64,000 bases of DNA from the NCBI RefSeq assembly GCF_900111735.1, contig NZ_FOHW01000002.1, forward strand, positions 178,781 to 242,780, read 5' to 3'. The notes below the pieces were generated by a model. That model did not search any database and was not told the DNA's origin. It was given only the letters and a program-made list of their open reading frames with translations. This stretch comes from Pseudomonas graminis. GTDB taxonomy: Bacteria; Pseudomonadota; Gammaproteobacteria; Pseudomonadales; Pseudomonadaceae. This document shows, piece by piece, positions 47,764 to 57,022 of this stretch (positions are counted from its first letter, which is position 1; every line of letters begins with the position of its first letter). The position numbers were made by a program, and so were the translations under genes.

Positions 47764-48858
47764 ATGACCCCTCTAGAACGATACCAAGCTGACCTGAAGC
47801 GTCCGGACTTTTTCCACGACGCCGCGCAAGAGAATGCAGTGCGCCATTTGCAGCGTCTGTACGACGATCTGGTCGCCGCCCATGACCGCAAGCCGGGATT
47901 GCTGGGCAAGCTGTTCGGCAAGAAAGAAGCCCCGATTGTGAAGGGGCTGTATTTCTGGGGCGGCGTGGGCCGGGGCAAGACCTACCTGGTCGACACCTTC
48001 TTCGAAGCGCTGCCGTTTGAAGACAAGACCCGCACGCACTTCCACCGCTTCATGAAGCGCGTCCACGAGGAGATGAAAAACCTCAAGGGCGAAAAGAACC
48101 CGCTGACGCTTATCGCCAAGCAGTTTTCCGAAGAAGCGCGGGTGATCTGTTTCGACGAATTCTTTGTATCGGACATTACCGACGCGATGATCCTCGGCAC
48201 ACTGATGGAAGAGCTGTTCAAGAACGGCGTGACCCTGGTCGCGACCTCGAACATCGTCCCGGACGGCCTCTACAAGGACGGTCTGCAGCGTGCGCGTTTC
48301 CTGCCGGCGATTGCCCTGATCAAGCAGAACACCGAGATCGTCAACGTCGACAGCGGTGTCGACTATCGGCTGCGTCACCTGGAGCAAGCCGAGCTGTTCC
48401 ACTTCCCGCTGGACGAAGCGGCAGAGGAGAGCCTGCGCAAGAGCTTCCGTGCGCTGACCCCGGAATGCACCAAGGCCATCGAGAGCGATGTGCTGATCAT
48501 CGAGAATCGGCAGATCAAGGCGATCCGTACCTGCGACGACGTGGCGTGGTTCGACTTCCGTGAGCTGTGCGATGGCCCGCGTAGCCAGAACGATTACATC
48601 GAACTCGGCAAGATCTTCCATGCGGTGCTGCTCAGCGGCGTAGAGCAGATGAGCGTGACCACTGACGACATCGCGCGTCGGTTCATCAACATGGTCGACG
48701 AGTTCTACGACCGCAACGTCAAGTTGATCATCTCGGCGGAAGTCGAATTGAAAGACCTGTACACCGGCGGCCGTTTGAACTTCGAATTCCAGCGCACACT
48801 CAGCCGATTACTGGAAATGCAGTCCCACGAATTCCTGTCGCGGGCGCATAAACCCTAG
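47764..48858 (+). CDS. zapE: Cell division protein ZapE (AFG1-type ATPase)
   Basis: The 364-residue AAA-type ATPase has Walker A FWGGVGRGKTYLVDTFFE near residues 62-79 and Walker B EEARVICFDEFFVSDITDAMIL near 122-143. The C-terminal FEFQRTLSRLLEMQSHEFL is typical of the family. ZapE acts on the Z-ring under low oxygen or stress in E. coli. ATG 47764 follows GCAAGCGACT; an in-frame TTG four codons earlier is possible. Confidence 0.92.
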   Translation: MTPLERYQADLKRPDFFHDAAQENAVRHLQRLYDDLVAAHDRKPGLLGKLFGKKEAPIVKGLYFWGGVGRGKTYLVDTFFEALPFEDKTRTHFHRFMKRVHEEMKNLKGEKNPLTLIAKQFSEEARVICFDEFFVSDITDAMILGTLMEELFKNGVTLVATSNIVPDGLYKDGLQRARFLPAIALIKQNTEIVNVDSGVDYRLRHLEQAELFHFPLDEAAEESLRKSFRALTPECTKAIESDVLIIENRQIKAIRTCDDVAWFDFRELCDGPRSQNDYIELGKIFHAVLLSGVEQMSVTTDDIARRFINMVDEFYDRNVKLIISAEVELKDLYTGGRLNFEFQRTLSRLLEMQSHEFLSRAHKP

Positions 48859-48861
48859 CCA

Positions 48862-48940
48862 GCAGCTGCAAGCTTCAAGCGGTAAAGCTGCAAGAGGTCA
48901 TGTGACGACTTGCAGCTTGAAACTTGCCGCTTGAAGCTGA
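48862..48940. repeat. Full interspersed repeat of the AAGCTGCAAGCTTCAAGC family
   Basis: AGCTGCAAGCTTCAAGCGG on the left is matched by CCGCTTGAAGCT on the right, with ACTTGCAGCTTGAAACTTGC inside, around a central spacer (AGGTCATGTGACG). It fills the gap between the convergent zapE and GlxA-type regulator genes and shows the intact form of the element that is split at the four-helix-bundle gene. Confidence 0.85.
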
Positions 48941-48942
48941 TT

Positions 48943-49938
48943 CTAGGCCGCCTGCTGAAACTGCTGCCGGTACTGGTTCGGCGACAGGTCGGTGTGTTGA
49001 CGAAATAGCCGCGCGAAGAAGCTGGCATCGTCGTAGCCGACTTCATAGCTGATGGTCTTGATGCTCTTGCGTGAGCCCGACAGCAAGCCCTTTGCTGTCT
49101 CGATGCGCAGGCGTTGCAGGTAATGCAGCGGCTTGTCGCCCGTTGCGGTCTGGAACCGGCGCATGAAGTTGCGGATGCTCATGCCATGCTCCCGGGCCAC
49201 ATCCTCGAAACGAAATTTGTCGGCGAAATGCTCTTCGAGCCAGTGCTGGATCTGCAGAATGATCACGTCCTGGTGCAGTTTCTGCCCGCCAAAACCAATC
49301 CGTCCCGGTGCATAGCTGCGCTGCACTTCATAGAGAATGTCGCGGGCGACGGTCTGCGCGACATGGGCGCCGCAGAAGCGCTCGATCAGGTAGATGTACA
49401 GATCACACGCTGAAATCGTGCCGCCTGCGCAATACAGATTATCGGCGTCGGTCAGGTGCTTTTCCTGATTCAACAGCACGTTAGGGAAACGCTCGGCGAA
49501 TTCGTTGAAGAACCGCCAGTAGGTGGTCGCTTCCTTGCCGTCGAGCAATCCCGCATCCCCAAGCCAGAACACGCCGCTGGCTTCACCGCAGAGCACGGCA
49601 CCGCGCGCATGTTGCTCACGCAGCCACGGCAGTATTTGCGGATAGCGCTCGCGCAGAGTGTCGAAATCTTCGACGAAAGCGGGAAGGATGATGATGTCGC
49701 TGTGTTCAAGCACACCGTCTACAGGGATGACGACGTCGCTGAAACTGCGGACTTCCTTGCCGTCAGGGCTGACCAGTCGGGTTTCGAAGGCCGGCTTGAA
49801 GCCCTGTCCCAACTGCTTGCCGTAGCGCAGGCTGGCGAGGTGAAAGAAGTCTTTGGCTTGCATGAGCGTGGAGGCAAAAATTCCATCGATCGCGAGAATG
49901 CTGACACGCCGCAACGGCGTGTTGGGTTGGATAGACAT
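48943..49938 (-). CDS. GlxA-family AraC-type transcriptional regulator
   Basis: The 331-residue regulator has an N-terminal DJ-1/PfpI-like domain (VSILAIDGIFASTLMQAKDFFHLAS; GAVLCGEASGVFWLGDAGLLDG with the elbow cysteine near residue 116). Its C-terminal AraC domain has LPHQD-like helices, SIRNFMRRFQTATGDKPLHYLQRLRIETAKGLL and TISYEVGYDDASFFARLFRQ. Related regulators control amine or choline-derivative catabolism; the effector here is unknown. It is divergent from the acyl-CoA dehydrogenase gene and may regulate it. Confidence 0.9.
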   Translation of the reverse strand: MSIQPNTPLRRVSILAIDGIFASTLMQAKDFFHLASLRYGKQLGQGFKPAFETRLVSPDGKEVRSFSDVVIPVDGVLEHSDIIILPAFVEDFDTLRERYPQILPWLREQHARGAVLCGEASGVFWLGDAGLLDGKEATTYWRFFNEFAERFPNVLLNQEKHLTDADNLYCAGGTISACDLYIYLIERFCGAHVAQTVARDILYEVQRSYAPGRIGFGGQKLHQDVIILQIQHWLEEHFADKFRFEDVAREHGMSIRNFMRRFQTATGDKPLHYLQRLRIETAKGLLSGSRKSIKTISYEVGYDDASFFARLFRQHTDLSPNQYRQQFQQAA

Positions 49939-50014
49939 AGTCTTTTGTTCTTATATGGGAAAGTGGTCAATCAACGGCGTGATCGTCTTATTTTTTGTCG
50001 GATGTGTCCAGTGT

Positions 50015-50032
50015 CGCCGTCAAACGACGGCG
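50015..50032. promoter_or_regulatory. Perfect inverted repeat between the GlxA-type regulator and acyl-CoA dehydrogenase genes
   Basis: CGCCGTC / GACGGCG arms around AAAC lie in the 144-base divergent gap. This is a candidate operator or a leader hairpin for the dehydrogenase gene, 51 bases upstream of its ATG. Confidence 0.4.
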
Positions 50033-50082
50033 CCTACGCTCTTCTGAGGTTTTGTCCGACAATCCTTCACGCCAGGTGCCCC

Positions 50083-51219
50083 ATGCTCGCCAGAACACTC
50101 TTCAGCTCAGAGCACGAACTCTTTCGCAACAGCGTCCGCAAGTTCTTCGAACAGCATGCGGTGCCGTTCCATGCCCAGTGGGAAAAGCAGGGCCATATCG
50201 ACCGTACCTTGTGGGACCGAGCGGGGGAGCAGGGCATGTTGTGTTCGCACCTGCCCGAAGAGTACGGCGGCATGGGCGCGGATTTCCTCTACACCACGGT
50301 GGTGATCGAGGAGATCTCCCGTCTCGGCCTGACCGGTATCGGCTTTTCTCTGCATTCAGACATCGTCGCGCCGTACATCCTGCATTACGCAAGTGAGGCG
50401 CTGAAGCTCAAATATTTGCCGAAGCTGGTCTCGGGGGAGCTGGTGACCGCCATCGCGATGACCGAACCGGGAGCAGGGTCCGACTTGCAAGGGGTCAAGA
50501 CCACAGCGGTGCTGGATGGCGACGAGTACGTCATCAATGGTTCGAAGACCTTCATCACCAACGGGTTTCTCGCGGATCTGGTAATCGTGGTCGCGAAGAC
50601 CGACCCCAAGGCAGGCGCGAAGGGCACCAGTCTGTTTGTCGTGGAGGCGGGCTCGCCGGGCTTTGCGAAAGGCAAGCGCCTGGAGAAGGTCGGGATGAAG
50701 GCGCAGGACACGTCGGAATTGTTTTTCCAGGACGTGAGAGTGCCCAGAGAGAACCTGCTGGGTCAGGCCGGGATGGGTTTCGCGTATCTGATGCAGGAGC
50801 TGCCGCAGGAGCGTCTGACGGTCGCCATCGGCGCCATTGCCTCCGCCGAAGCCGCCTTGCAGTGGACACTCGACTACACGCGGGAGCGCAAGGCGTTTGG
50901 CAAGGCCATTATCGACTTCCAGAACACCCGCTTCAAACTGGCCGAAATCGCCACCGAAGTTCAGATTGGTCGTACGTTCATTGATCGCTGCCTGGAGTTG
51001 CACCTGGAAGGGAAGCTGGATGTACCAACGGCGGCCATGGCGAAATACTGGTCAACCGACCTGCAATGCAAGGTGCTGGATGAATGCGTGCAGCTGCATG
51101 GCGGCTACGGCTTCATGTGGGAATACCCGATCGCCCGGGCGTGGGCGGATGCACGGGTGCAACGGATTTATGCGGGGACCAATGAGATCATGAAAGAGAT
51201 CATTGCCCGGTCGCTGTGA
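50083..51219 (+). CDS. Acyl-CoA dehydrogenase family protein
   Basis: The 378-residue flavoenzyme oxidises acyl-CoA thioesters to enoyl-CoA. FAD and substrate motifs are AIAMTEPGAGSDLQGVKTTA near residues 123-142, FITNGFLADLVIVVAKT near 162, and the C-terminal QLHGGYGFMWEYPIARAWADARVQRIYAGTNEIMKEII near 337-374. The length and the catalytic glutamate position fit long- or medium-chain enzymes. ATG 50083 gives the family N terminus (LFSSEHELFRNSVRKFFEQH); in-frame sequence further upstream overlaps the divergent gene and is a shadow. The exact substrate is unknown. Confidence 0.92.
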   Translation: MLARTLFSSEHELFRNSVRKFFEQHAVPFHAQWEKQGHIDRTLWDRAGEQGMLCSHLPEEYGGMGADFLYTTVVIEEISRLGLTGIGFSLHSDIVAPYILHYASEALKLKYLPKLVSGELVTAIAMTEPGAGSDLQGVKTTAVLDGDEYVINGSKTFITNGFLADLVIVVAKTDPKAGAKGTSLFVVEAGSPGFAKGKRLEKVGMKAQDTSELFFQDVRVPRENLLGQAGMGFAYLMQELPQERLTVAIGAIASAEAALQWTLDYTRERKAFGKAIIDFQNTRFKLAEIATEVQIGRTFIDRCLELHLEGKLDVPTAAMAKYWSTDLQCKVLDECVQLHGGYGFMWEYPIARAWADARVQRIYAGTNEIMKEIIARSL

Positions 51220-51234
51220 AGCTCGACACAGGCC

Positions 51235-51326
51235 TGTAGGAGCGCGCTTGCCCGCGAAATGGCGGTAGGTCAGCCAAGCCGTCGGTGACTGATCAAACGC
51301 GATTCGCGGGCAAGCGCGCTCCTACA
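51235..51326. repeat. Paired REP elements between the acyl-CoA dehydrogenase and aldo/keto reductase genes
   Basis: TGTAGGAGCGCGCTTGCCCG at 51235 faces CGGGCAAGCGCGCTCCTACA ending at 51326, in the gap between two convergent genes. Confidence 0.88.
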
Positions 51327-51338
51327 ATTAATCACCGA

Positions 51339-52376
51339 TCAAGGCGCAGGATTCGGCTGATCCTTGTGAATCGCCTCGATGCCCGCCAGCACTTCATCCG
51401 ACAGCTCCAGTTCCGCGCTCGCCAGGTTGCTTTCCAGCTGCTCAAGCGTGGTGGCGCCGATGATGTTGCTGGTGACGAAGCTGCGGCTGGTCACGAACGC
51501 CAGGGCCATTTGCGCAGGATCAAGACCATGCTCGCGGGCCAGCGCAACGTAGCGCGCGCAGGCCGCTTCCGATTGCGGATTGAAATAGCGCGTGAAGCGG
51601 CTATACAGGCTCAGGCGGCCTTTGGCAGGACGGGCGCCGTCGGCGTATTTGCCGGACAACATCCCGAACGCCATGGGCGAGTAGGCCAGCAGGCCGCATT
51701 GCTCGCGAATCGCCACTTCCGCCAGGCCCACCTCGAAGCTGCGGTTGAGCAGGTTGTAGGGGTTCTGAATGGAAACCGGACGCGTCAGGCCATGGGCATC
51801 CGATTCGGCGAGGAACTTCATGGTGCCCCACGGCGTTTCGTTGGACAGACCCACGTGGCGGATCTTGCCGGCCTTGACCTGCTCGTCCAGCGCTTCAAGC
51901 ACTTCCAGCAGCGGGGTGAACTGTTCCTCACTGTGGTTGTAGCCCAGCTTGCCGAAGAAGTTGGTGCTGCGCTCGGGCCAGTGCAGTTGATACAGATCGA
52001 GATAATCGGTCTGCAGGCGTTTGAGGCTGGCATCCAGCGCCGCGACGATGTGATCGCGGTTGAATTTCAGCTGACCGTCACGGATGTAGTCGATGCCGTT
52101 GCCGGGACCGGCGATCTTGCTGGCGAGGATCCAGTCGGCGCGGTCGCCGCTTTGCTTGAACCTGTTGCCGATGATGGTCTCGGTGCTGGCGTAGGTTTCT
52201 TTCTTCGGCGGGACCGGATACATCTCGGCGGTGTCGATGAAATTGATGCCGGCGGCCTTGGCCCGTTCGATCTGCGCAAAGGCCTCGGACTGGCTGTTCT
52301 GCTCGCCCCAGGTCATGGTGCCGAGGCAGATTGCACTGACATTGAGGTCGGTTCTGCCCAGTTGGCGGTAGTCCAT
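51339..52376 (-). CDS. NADP-dependent aldo/keto reductase (Tas-like)
   Basis: The 345-residue TIM-barrel oxidoreductase has MDYRQLGRTDLNVSAICLGTMTWGEQ at the start, the catalytic Tyr in FIDTAEMYPVPP near residue 53, the Lys in WILASKIAGPG near 84, the conserved His in YQLHWPER, and the NADP loop GATTLEQLESNL near 310. ATG 52376 has AGGAG seven bases upstream; an in-frame ATG 59 codons upstream lies in unrelated sequence. Family members reduce aldehydes; the specific substrate is unknown. Confidence 0.92.
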   Translation of the reverse strand: MDYRQLGRTDLNVSAICLGTMTWGEQNSQSEAFAQIERAKAAGINFIDTAEMYPVPPKKETYASTETIIGNRFKQSGDRADWILASKIAGPGNGIDYIRDGQLKFNRDHIVAALDASLKRLQTDYLDLYQLHWPERSTNFFGKLGYNHSEEQFTPLLEVLEALDEQVKAGKIRHVGLSNETPWGTMKFLAESDAHGLTRPVSIQNPYNLLNRSFEVGLAEVAIREQCGLLAYSPMAFGMLSGKYADGARPAKGRLSLYSRFTRYFNPQSEAACARYVALAREHGLDPAQMALAFVTSRSFVTSNIIGATTLEQLESNLASAELELSDEVLAGIEAIHKDQPNPAP

Positions 52377-52546
52377 TTGGCTCTCCTGTTTAAAAGAGCC
52401 ATAAAAGCAGGTTGAAATTTTTTTCGCAATCGGCATAATTCCGCTCCTCTTTGTCGCTGGAGTGATGCCCCGCGCCGAAAGAAACCGCTGCGATCGAACG
52501 CGCTGACCCGAGCCCCCTATAGCGTTCGTGCCCGGCGGCCTTTGAC

Positions 52547-52575
52547 TTGTCAAAGACCGTACTAATGAGTATGCT
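52547..52575 (+). promoter_or_regulatory. Candidate sigma-70 promoter for rplM-rpsI
   Basis: TTGTCA (52547-52552) and TATGCT (52570-52575) are 17 bases apart, 42 bases before the rplM ATG. Confidence 0.6.
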
Positions 52576-52616
52576 CCGCCGTCTATTTTTCAGGGCGGCC
52601 TTTGAGGCTATAAAGA

Positions 52617-53045
52617 ATGAAAACTTTTACCGCTAAACCGGAAACAGTAAAGCGCGACTGGTTCGTCGTCGACGCTGCTGGTCAGACCCTGGGTCGTCTG
52701 GCCACTGAAATCGCGAGCCGTCTGCGTGGCAAGCACAAGCCGGAATACACTCCGCACGTTGACACTGGCGACTACATCGTCGTGATCAATGCTGAGCAGA
52801 TCCGTGTCACCGGTGCCAAGACCACCGACAAGATCTACTACTCTCACTCCGGTTTCCCGGGCGGGATCAAGTCGATCAACTTTGAAAAGCTGATCGCCAA
52901 AGCTCCTGAGCGCGTGATCGAGACCGCGGTCAAAGGCATGCTGCCTAAGAACCCGCTGGGTCGCGACATGTATCGTAAGCTGAAAGTCTATGCGGGCGCT
53001 GCACACCCTCATACTGCTCAGCAGCCCCAAGAACTGAAGTTTTAA
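52617..53045 (+). CDS. rplM: 50S ribosomal protein L13
   Basis: The 142-residue protein starts [29 protein letters not shown] and carries the L13 signature [21 protein letters not shown] near residues 103-123. It is an early assembly protein of the large subunit and is cotranscribed with rpsI, 14 bases downstream. Confidence 0.98.
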   Translation: MKTFTAKPETVKRDWFVVDAAGQTLGRLATEIASRLRGKHKPEYTPHVDTGDYIVVINAEQIRVTGAKTTDKIYYSHSGFPGGIKSINFEKLIAKAPERVIETAVKGMLPKNPLGRDMYRKLKVYAGAAHPHTAQQPQELKF

Positions 53046-53059
53046 CGGAATAGTTCATT

Positions 53060-53452
53060 ATGTCGGCGACTCAAAATTACGGCACTGGCCGTCGCAAGAC
53101 CGCAACCGCTCGCGTTTTCCTGCGTCCGGGTACCGGTAACATCTCCATCAACAACCGTTCCCTGGACTCGTTCTTCGGTCGCGAAACTGCCCGCATGGTA
53201 GTTCGTCAGCCGCTGGAACTGACTCAGACTGTCGAGAAATTCGACATCTACGTCACTGTCATCGGCGGTGGTGTGAGTGGTCAAGCTGGCGCAATCCGCC
53301 ACGGTATCACCCGCGCTCTGATGCAATACGACGAAACCCTGCGTGGCGCTCTGCGCAAAGCTGGCTTCGTCACTCGCGATGCTCGCGAAGTTGAACGTAA
53401 GAAAGTCGGTCTGCGTAAAGCGCGTAAGCGTCCGCAGTACTCGAAGCGTTAA
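53060..53452 (+). CDS. rpsI: 30S ribosomal protein S9
   Basis: The 130-residue protein has [19 protein letters not shown] near the start, [19 protein letters not shown] near 70-88, and the basic C-terminal tail [14 protein letters not shown] whose last residues contact the P-site tRNA. A terminator follows. Confidence 0.98.
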   Translation: MSATQNYGTGRRKTATARVFLRPGTGNISINNRSLDSFFGRETARMVVRQPLELTQTVEKFDIYVTVIGGGVSGQAGAIRHGITRALMQYDETLRGALRKAGFVTRDAREVERKKVGLRKARKRPQYSKR

Positions 53453-53471
53453 TTCGCTTCCGTTCAAAAAG

Positions 53472-53508
53472 AACGCTCAGTTTCTATACGAAGCTGGGCG
53501 TTTTTTTA
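53472..53508 (+). terminator. Rho-independent terminator after rpsI
   Basis: AACGCTCAG / CTGGGCGTT with one wobble and a 13-base loop, then a T run. Confidence 0.85.
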
Positions 53509-53588
53509 TGGCTGTCTTTTATGGCTGTCGTTTATCGATTTCGAGGGCCTGGTCAAGGAGATCTCGGATGCTGACGGGAGAGGGCTCA

Positions 53589-54182
53589 ATGGGCAATGAC
53601 GGCGTTAACACGGGCCGGCGTCGCTTCCTTGTGACGGCCACGTCTGTGGTAGGCGCAGCTGGAGCGGTCGGCGCCGCCGTGCCGTTCGTGGGCTCATGGT
53701 TTCCGAGTGCCAAAGCCAGGGCGGCGGGAGCGCCGGTCAAAGTCAACATCAGCAAGATTGAGCCGGGCCAGCAGATGATTGCTGAATGGCGTGGTCAGCC
53801 GGTGTTCATTGTCCGTCGCACGCCTGAGATCCTTTCCAGTCTGGGCACGCTTACCGGCGAGCTCTCCGACCCTCAATCAAAGGATTCCACCCAGCCTGCC
53901 TATGTCGATCCGGTGGTCCGGTCGATCCGGCCTGAAATCCTGCTGTTGATCGGCATCTGCACCCATCTCGGCTGCTCCCCCACGTTTCGCCCCGAGGTCG
54001 CTCCCGCCGATTTGGGCAAGAACTGGGTCGGCGGATATTTCTGCCCCTGTCATGGCTCAAGGTACGACCTGGCCGGACGCGTCTACAAGTCTCAGCCTGC
54101 ACCGCTGAATCTTCCAGTGCCGCCGCATTGCTACGAGTCGGACTCAATCATCGTCATCGGTGTCGATCAGGAGCAAGCGTGA
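53589..54182 (+). CDS. petA: Ubiquinol-cytochrome c reductase iron-sulfur (Rieske) subunit
   Basis: The 197-residue protein has a twin-arginine start (TGRRRFLVTATSVVGAAGAVGAAVPFVG) that serves as membrane anchor. The 2Fe-2S cluster is bound by CTHLGC (Cys124, His126, disulfide Cys129) and CPCHGS (Cys152, Cys154, His155). It carries electrons from ubiquinol to cytochrome c1 in complex III. ATG 53589 is used. The stop overlaps the petB start (ATGA-type overlap at 54182). Confidence 0.96.
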   Translation: MGNDGVNTGRRRFLVTATSVVGAAGAVGAAVPFVGSWFPSAKARAAGAPVKVNISKIEPGQQMIAEWRGQPVFIVRRTPEILSSLGTLTGELSDPQSKDSTQPAYVDPVVRSIRPEILLLIGICTHLGCSPTFRPEVAPADLGKNWVGGYFCPCHGSRYDLAGRVYKSQPAPLNLPVPPHCYESDSIIVIGVDQEQA

Positions 54183-55393
54183 TGAGCAAGCTCATGGAAT
54201 GGATCAATGCGCGCTTTCCGGCGACCTCAATGTGGGAAAACCACCTCAGCAAGTACTACGCGCCCAAGAATCTCAATTTCTTCTATATCTTCGGCGCCCT
54301 GGCGCTGCTGGTGCTGGTCAACCAGATCCTCACCGGCATCTGGCTGACCATGAGTTACACGCCCACGGCTGAGGGGGCCTTTGCATCGGTCGAGTACATC
54401 ATGCGTGACGTCGCATACGGCTCGATTCTGCGGCTTTTGCATTCGACCGGCGCGTCGGCATTCTTCATCGTCATCTACCTGCACATGTTTCGCGGGCTGC
54501 TGTACGGCTCGTATCAGAAGCCCCGCGAGCTGGTCTGGATCTTCGGGATGCTGATTTATCTGGCGCTGATGGCCGAGGCGTTCACGGGCTACCTGCTGCC
54601 GTGGGGGCAGATGTCGTACTGGGGGGCTCAGGTGATCGTTTCGCTGTTCGGCGCGATTCCCATCATCGGCAACGACCTTGCCGAGTGGATTCGCGGGGAT
54701 TATCTGGTCTCCGGCATCACCCTGAACCGGTTCTTTGCGCTGCACGTCGTGGCCTTGCCGATCATGATCATCGGGCTTGTGGTGCTGCATATTCTGGCGC
54801 TGCATGAAGTGGGCTCGAACAACCCCGACGGCGTCGACATCAAGAAATACAAGGACGAGAACGGCAACCCTTTGGACGGCATTCCTTTTCACCCGTACTA
54901 CACGGTCAAGGATCTGCTCGGCGTCGTGGTGTTTCTGTTCATCTTCTGCTCGGTGGTGTTTTTCTTCCCGGAGATGGGCGGTTACTTCCTCGAAAAATCC
55001 AACTTCGAGCAGGCCAACGCTTTGAAGACCCCGGAGCACATTGCGCCGGTCTGGTACTTCACGCCGTTCTACGCGATCTTGCGCGCCATCCCGGACAAGC
55101 TTCTCGGCGTCATGGCCATGGGCGCCGCCATCGCCGTACTCTTCGTGCTGCCGTGGCTCGACCGCAGCCCGGTCAAGTCGATGCGCTACAAGGGGCGGCT
55201 GAGTCGCCTCTGGCTGCTGTTGTTTTGCCTGTCCTTCGTGACCCTTGGGGTGCTGGGCGTATTGCCGCCGAGCCCCGGGCGCGCACTGCTGTCACAGGTC
55301 TGCACGGTCCTGTATTTCGCCTACTTCATCCTGATGCCGTTCTACACACGCATGGAGCGGACGAAGCCGGTGCCGGACAGGGTGACAGGCTGA
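54182..55393 (+). CDS. petB: Cytochrome b subunit of the bc1 complex
   Basis: The 403-residue integral membrane protein has eight predicted helices, heme-ligand helices including LLHSTGASAFFIVIYLHMFRGLLYGSY and FFALHVVALPIMIIGLVVLHILALHEVGSNNP, and the quinol-site element PEW-like PEHIAPVWYFTPFYAILRAIPDKLLGV. It contains both the quinol oxidation and reduction sites. It overlaps petA and petC by one base each. Confidence 0.96.
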   Translation: MSKLMEWINARFPATSMWENHLSKYYAPKNLNFFYIFGALALLVLVNQILTGIWLTMSYTPTAEGAFASVEYIMRDVAYGSILRLLHSTGASAFFIVIYLHMFRGLLYGSYQKPRELVWIFGMLIYLALMAEAFTGYLLPWGQMSYWGAQVIVSLFGAIPIIGNDLAEWIRGDYLVSGITLNRFFALHVVALPIMIIGLVVLHILALHEVGSNNPDGVDIKKYKDENGNPLDGIPFHPYYTVKDLLGVVVFLFIFCSVVFFFPEMGGYFLEKSNFEQANALKTPEHIAPVWYFTPFYAILRAIPDKLLGVMAMGAAIAVLFVLPWLDRSPVKSMRYKGRLSRLWLLLFCLSFVTLGVLGVLPPSPGRALLSQVCTVLYFAYFILMPFYTRMERTKPVPDRVTG

Positions 55394-56160
55394 TGAAAGC
55401 GCTCCTCGCCGTCTTGCTCATTGCCCTGTTGCCGGCGTTGTCATTCGCCGAAGAGCGGGGCGCTGATCTCGAAAGCGTCGACATTGACGTCTCGAACAAG
55501 GCAGCCCTGCAGGATGGCGCGGGGACGTTCGTCAATTACTGCATGGGTTGCCACAGCGCAAGGTTCCAGCGCTACGAGCGTGTGGCGGACGATCTCGGTA
55601 TCCCCCACGACCTGATGCTGGAGAAGCTGGTGTTCACCGGGGCGAAGATCGGTGATCACATGACCATCGGGATGCAGCCTGCGGATGCGAAAAACTGGTT
55701 TGGTGCCGCACCGCCCGATCTGACCCTTGTCGCACGCGTTCGCGGAACTGACTGGCTCTATGGCTACCTGCGTTCGTTCTACGAGGACCCGACGCGGCCC
55801 TGGGGCGTGAACAACAGGATTTACCCTAACGTGGGCATGCCCAATGTGCTGGAAGGGCTTCAAGGGCGTCAGAGGCTCGGCTGCAAGGAGGTTCAGCGCG
55901 TAGAAGACAAAAAAACACACACCGACGCGATCCTGAGTCACGAAGCCTGCGATCAACTGGTCATCATCCCTGATACCGGCACGCTGACCGAAGCGCAGTT
56001 TAACGAGAAGGTGAAAAACCTCGTCACCTTCCTCGCTTACTCGGCCAACCCGAACACACTGCAGCACCGGCGCATCGGCACCTACGTGCTGCTTTACCTC
56101 GCCGTGCTGTTCATCCTGGCCTGGCTGCTCAAGCGCGAATTCTGGAAAGACGTCCACTGA
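55393..56160 (+). CDS. petC: Cytochrome c1
   Basis: The 255-residue protein has a signal peptide at residues 1-19 (LLAVLLIALLPALSFA), a CxxCH heme site CMGCH (Cys50, Cys53, His54), the methionine ligand region in IYPNVGMPNVL near 142, and a C-terminal membrane anchor (IGTYVLLYLAVLFILAWLLKREFW). It passes electrons from the Rieske protein to soluble cytochrome c. It ends the petABC operon. Confidence 0.96.
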   Translation: MKALLAVLLIALLPALSFAEERGADLESVDIDVSNKAALQDGAGTFVNYCMGCHSARFQRYERVADDLGIPHDLMLEKLVFTGAKIGDHMTIGMQPADAKNWFGAAPPDLTLVARVRGTDWLYGYLRSFYEDPTRPWGVNNRIYPNVGMPNVLEGLQGRQRLGCKEVQRVEDKKTHTDAILSHEACDQLVIIPDTGTLTEAQFNEKVKNLVTFLAYSANPNTLQHRRIGTYVLLYLAVLFILAWLLKREFWKDVH

Positions 56161-56386
56161 GCAGGCGTCTGATTCGCGGGTCTGCGCCGCTTGCCGTTGC
56201 GCTGTTTCAGGTAATGAGGGGAGAGCAGGTATAGTGGCGGGCTGAAGATTGCAGAATCTACTTCGAGTAAATGAGCTATCTTGTCGCCCGCGTTGAACAC
56301 CCGATCATCGTGGACGTCGCCGAAAGCGCCCTCGCGGCGCATCCGTATTTCTGCTTTTTGAATATCTACAAGCGAGGAGGACCGCC

Positions 56387-57004
56387 ATGGGCGTGACCAA
56401 TCGGTTGGCCTGTTACTCCGACCCCGCCGACCACTATTCCCATCGCGTGCGCATTGTGCTCGCCGAGAAAGGTGTCAGCGCCGAGATCATCGAAGTTGTT
56501 GCGGGCCGTCATCCGCCCAAATTGATCGAGGTGAATCCGTACGGCAGCGTTCCAACCCTGGTCGATCGTGACCTGGCGTTGTACGAGTCGACGGTGGTGA
56601 TGGAATACCTGGACGAACGTTATCCCCATCCGCCGCTGCTCCCGGTCTATCCGGTGGCGCGTGCCAACAGCCGCCTGCTGATCCACCGGATTCAGCGCGA
56701 TTGGTGCGGGCTGGTGGATCTGATTCTGGACCCGCGCAGCAAAGAAGCCGCACGTGTTCAGGCGCGCAAGGAACTGCGCGAAAGTCTGACCGGCGTGTCG
56801 CCGTTGTTCGCGGATAAGCCTTTTTTCCTGAGCGACGAGCAAAGTCTGGTCGACTGCTGTCTATTGCCCATACTCTGGCGCCTGCCGATTCTGGGTATCG
56901 AATTGCCGCGGCCCGCCAAGCCGCTGCTTGATTATATGGAGCGCCAATTTGCGCGTGAGGCATTTCAGGCAAGTCTGTCTGGTGTCGAACGCGATATGCG
57001 CTAA
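56387..57004 (+). CDS. sspA: Stringent starvation protein A
   Basis: The 205-residue glutathione-S-transferase-fold protein binds RNA polymerase rather than glutathione. [25 protein letters not shown] is the thioredoxin-like N terminus, [39 protein letters not shown] follows, and the surface PHP motif that family members use is present near residue 84. The ATG has GGAGG ten bases upstream. It is cotranscribed with sspB. Confidence 0.95.
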   Translation: MGVTNRLACYSDPADHYSHRVRIVLAEKGVSAEIIEVVAGRHPPKLIEVNPYGSVPTLVDRDLALYESTVVMEYLDERYPHPPLLPVYPVARANSRLLIHRIQRDWCGLVDLILDPRSKEAARVQARKELRESLTGVSPLFADKPFFLSDEQSLVDCCLLPILWRLPILGIELPRPAKPLLDYMERQFAREAFQASLSGVERDMR

Positions 57005-57022
57005 GGCCTTAGGAGCCGTTTG

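Noticed and set aside
49456..50082. N-terminal extension of the acyl-CoA dehydrogenase
   Set aside because: The in-frame upstream stretch is antisense to the GlxA-type regulator; family homology starts at ATG 50083.
53507..53531. Short direct repeat TTTATGGCTGTC in the rpsI-petA gap
   Set aside because: Only two imperfectly spaced copies, next to a terminator; probably chance or a small duplication without function.
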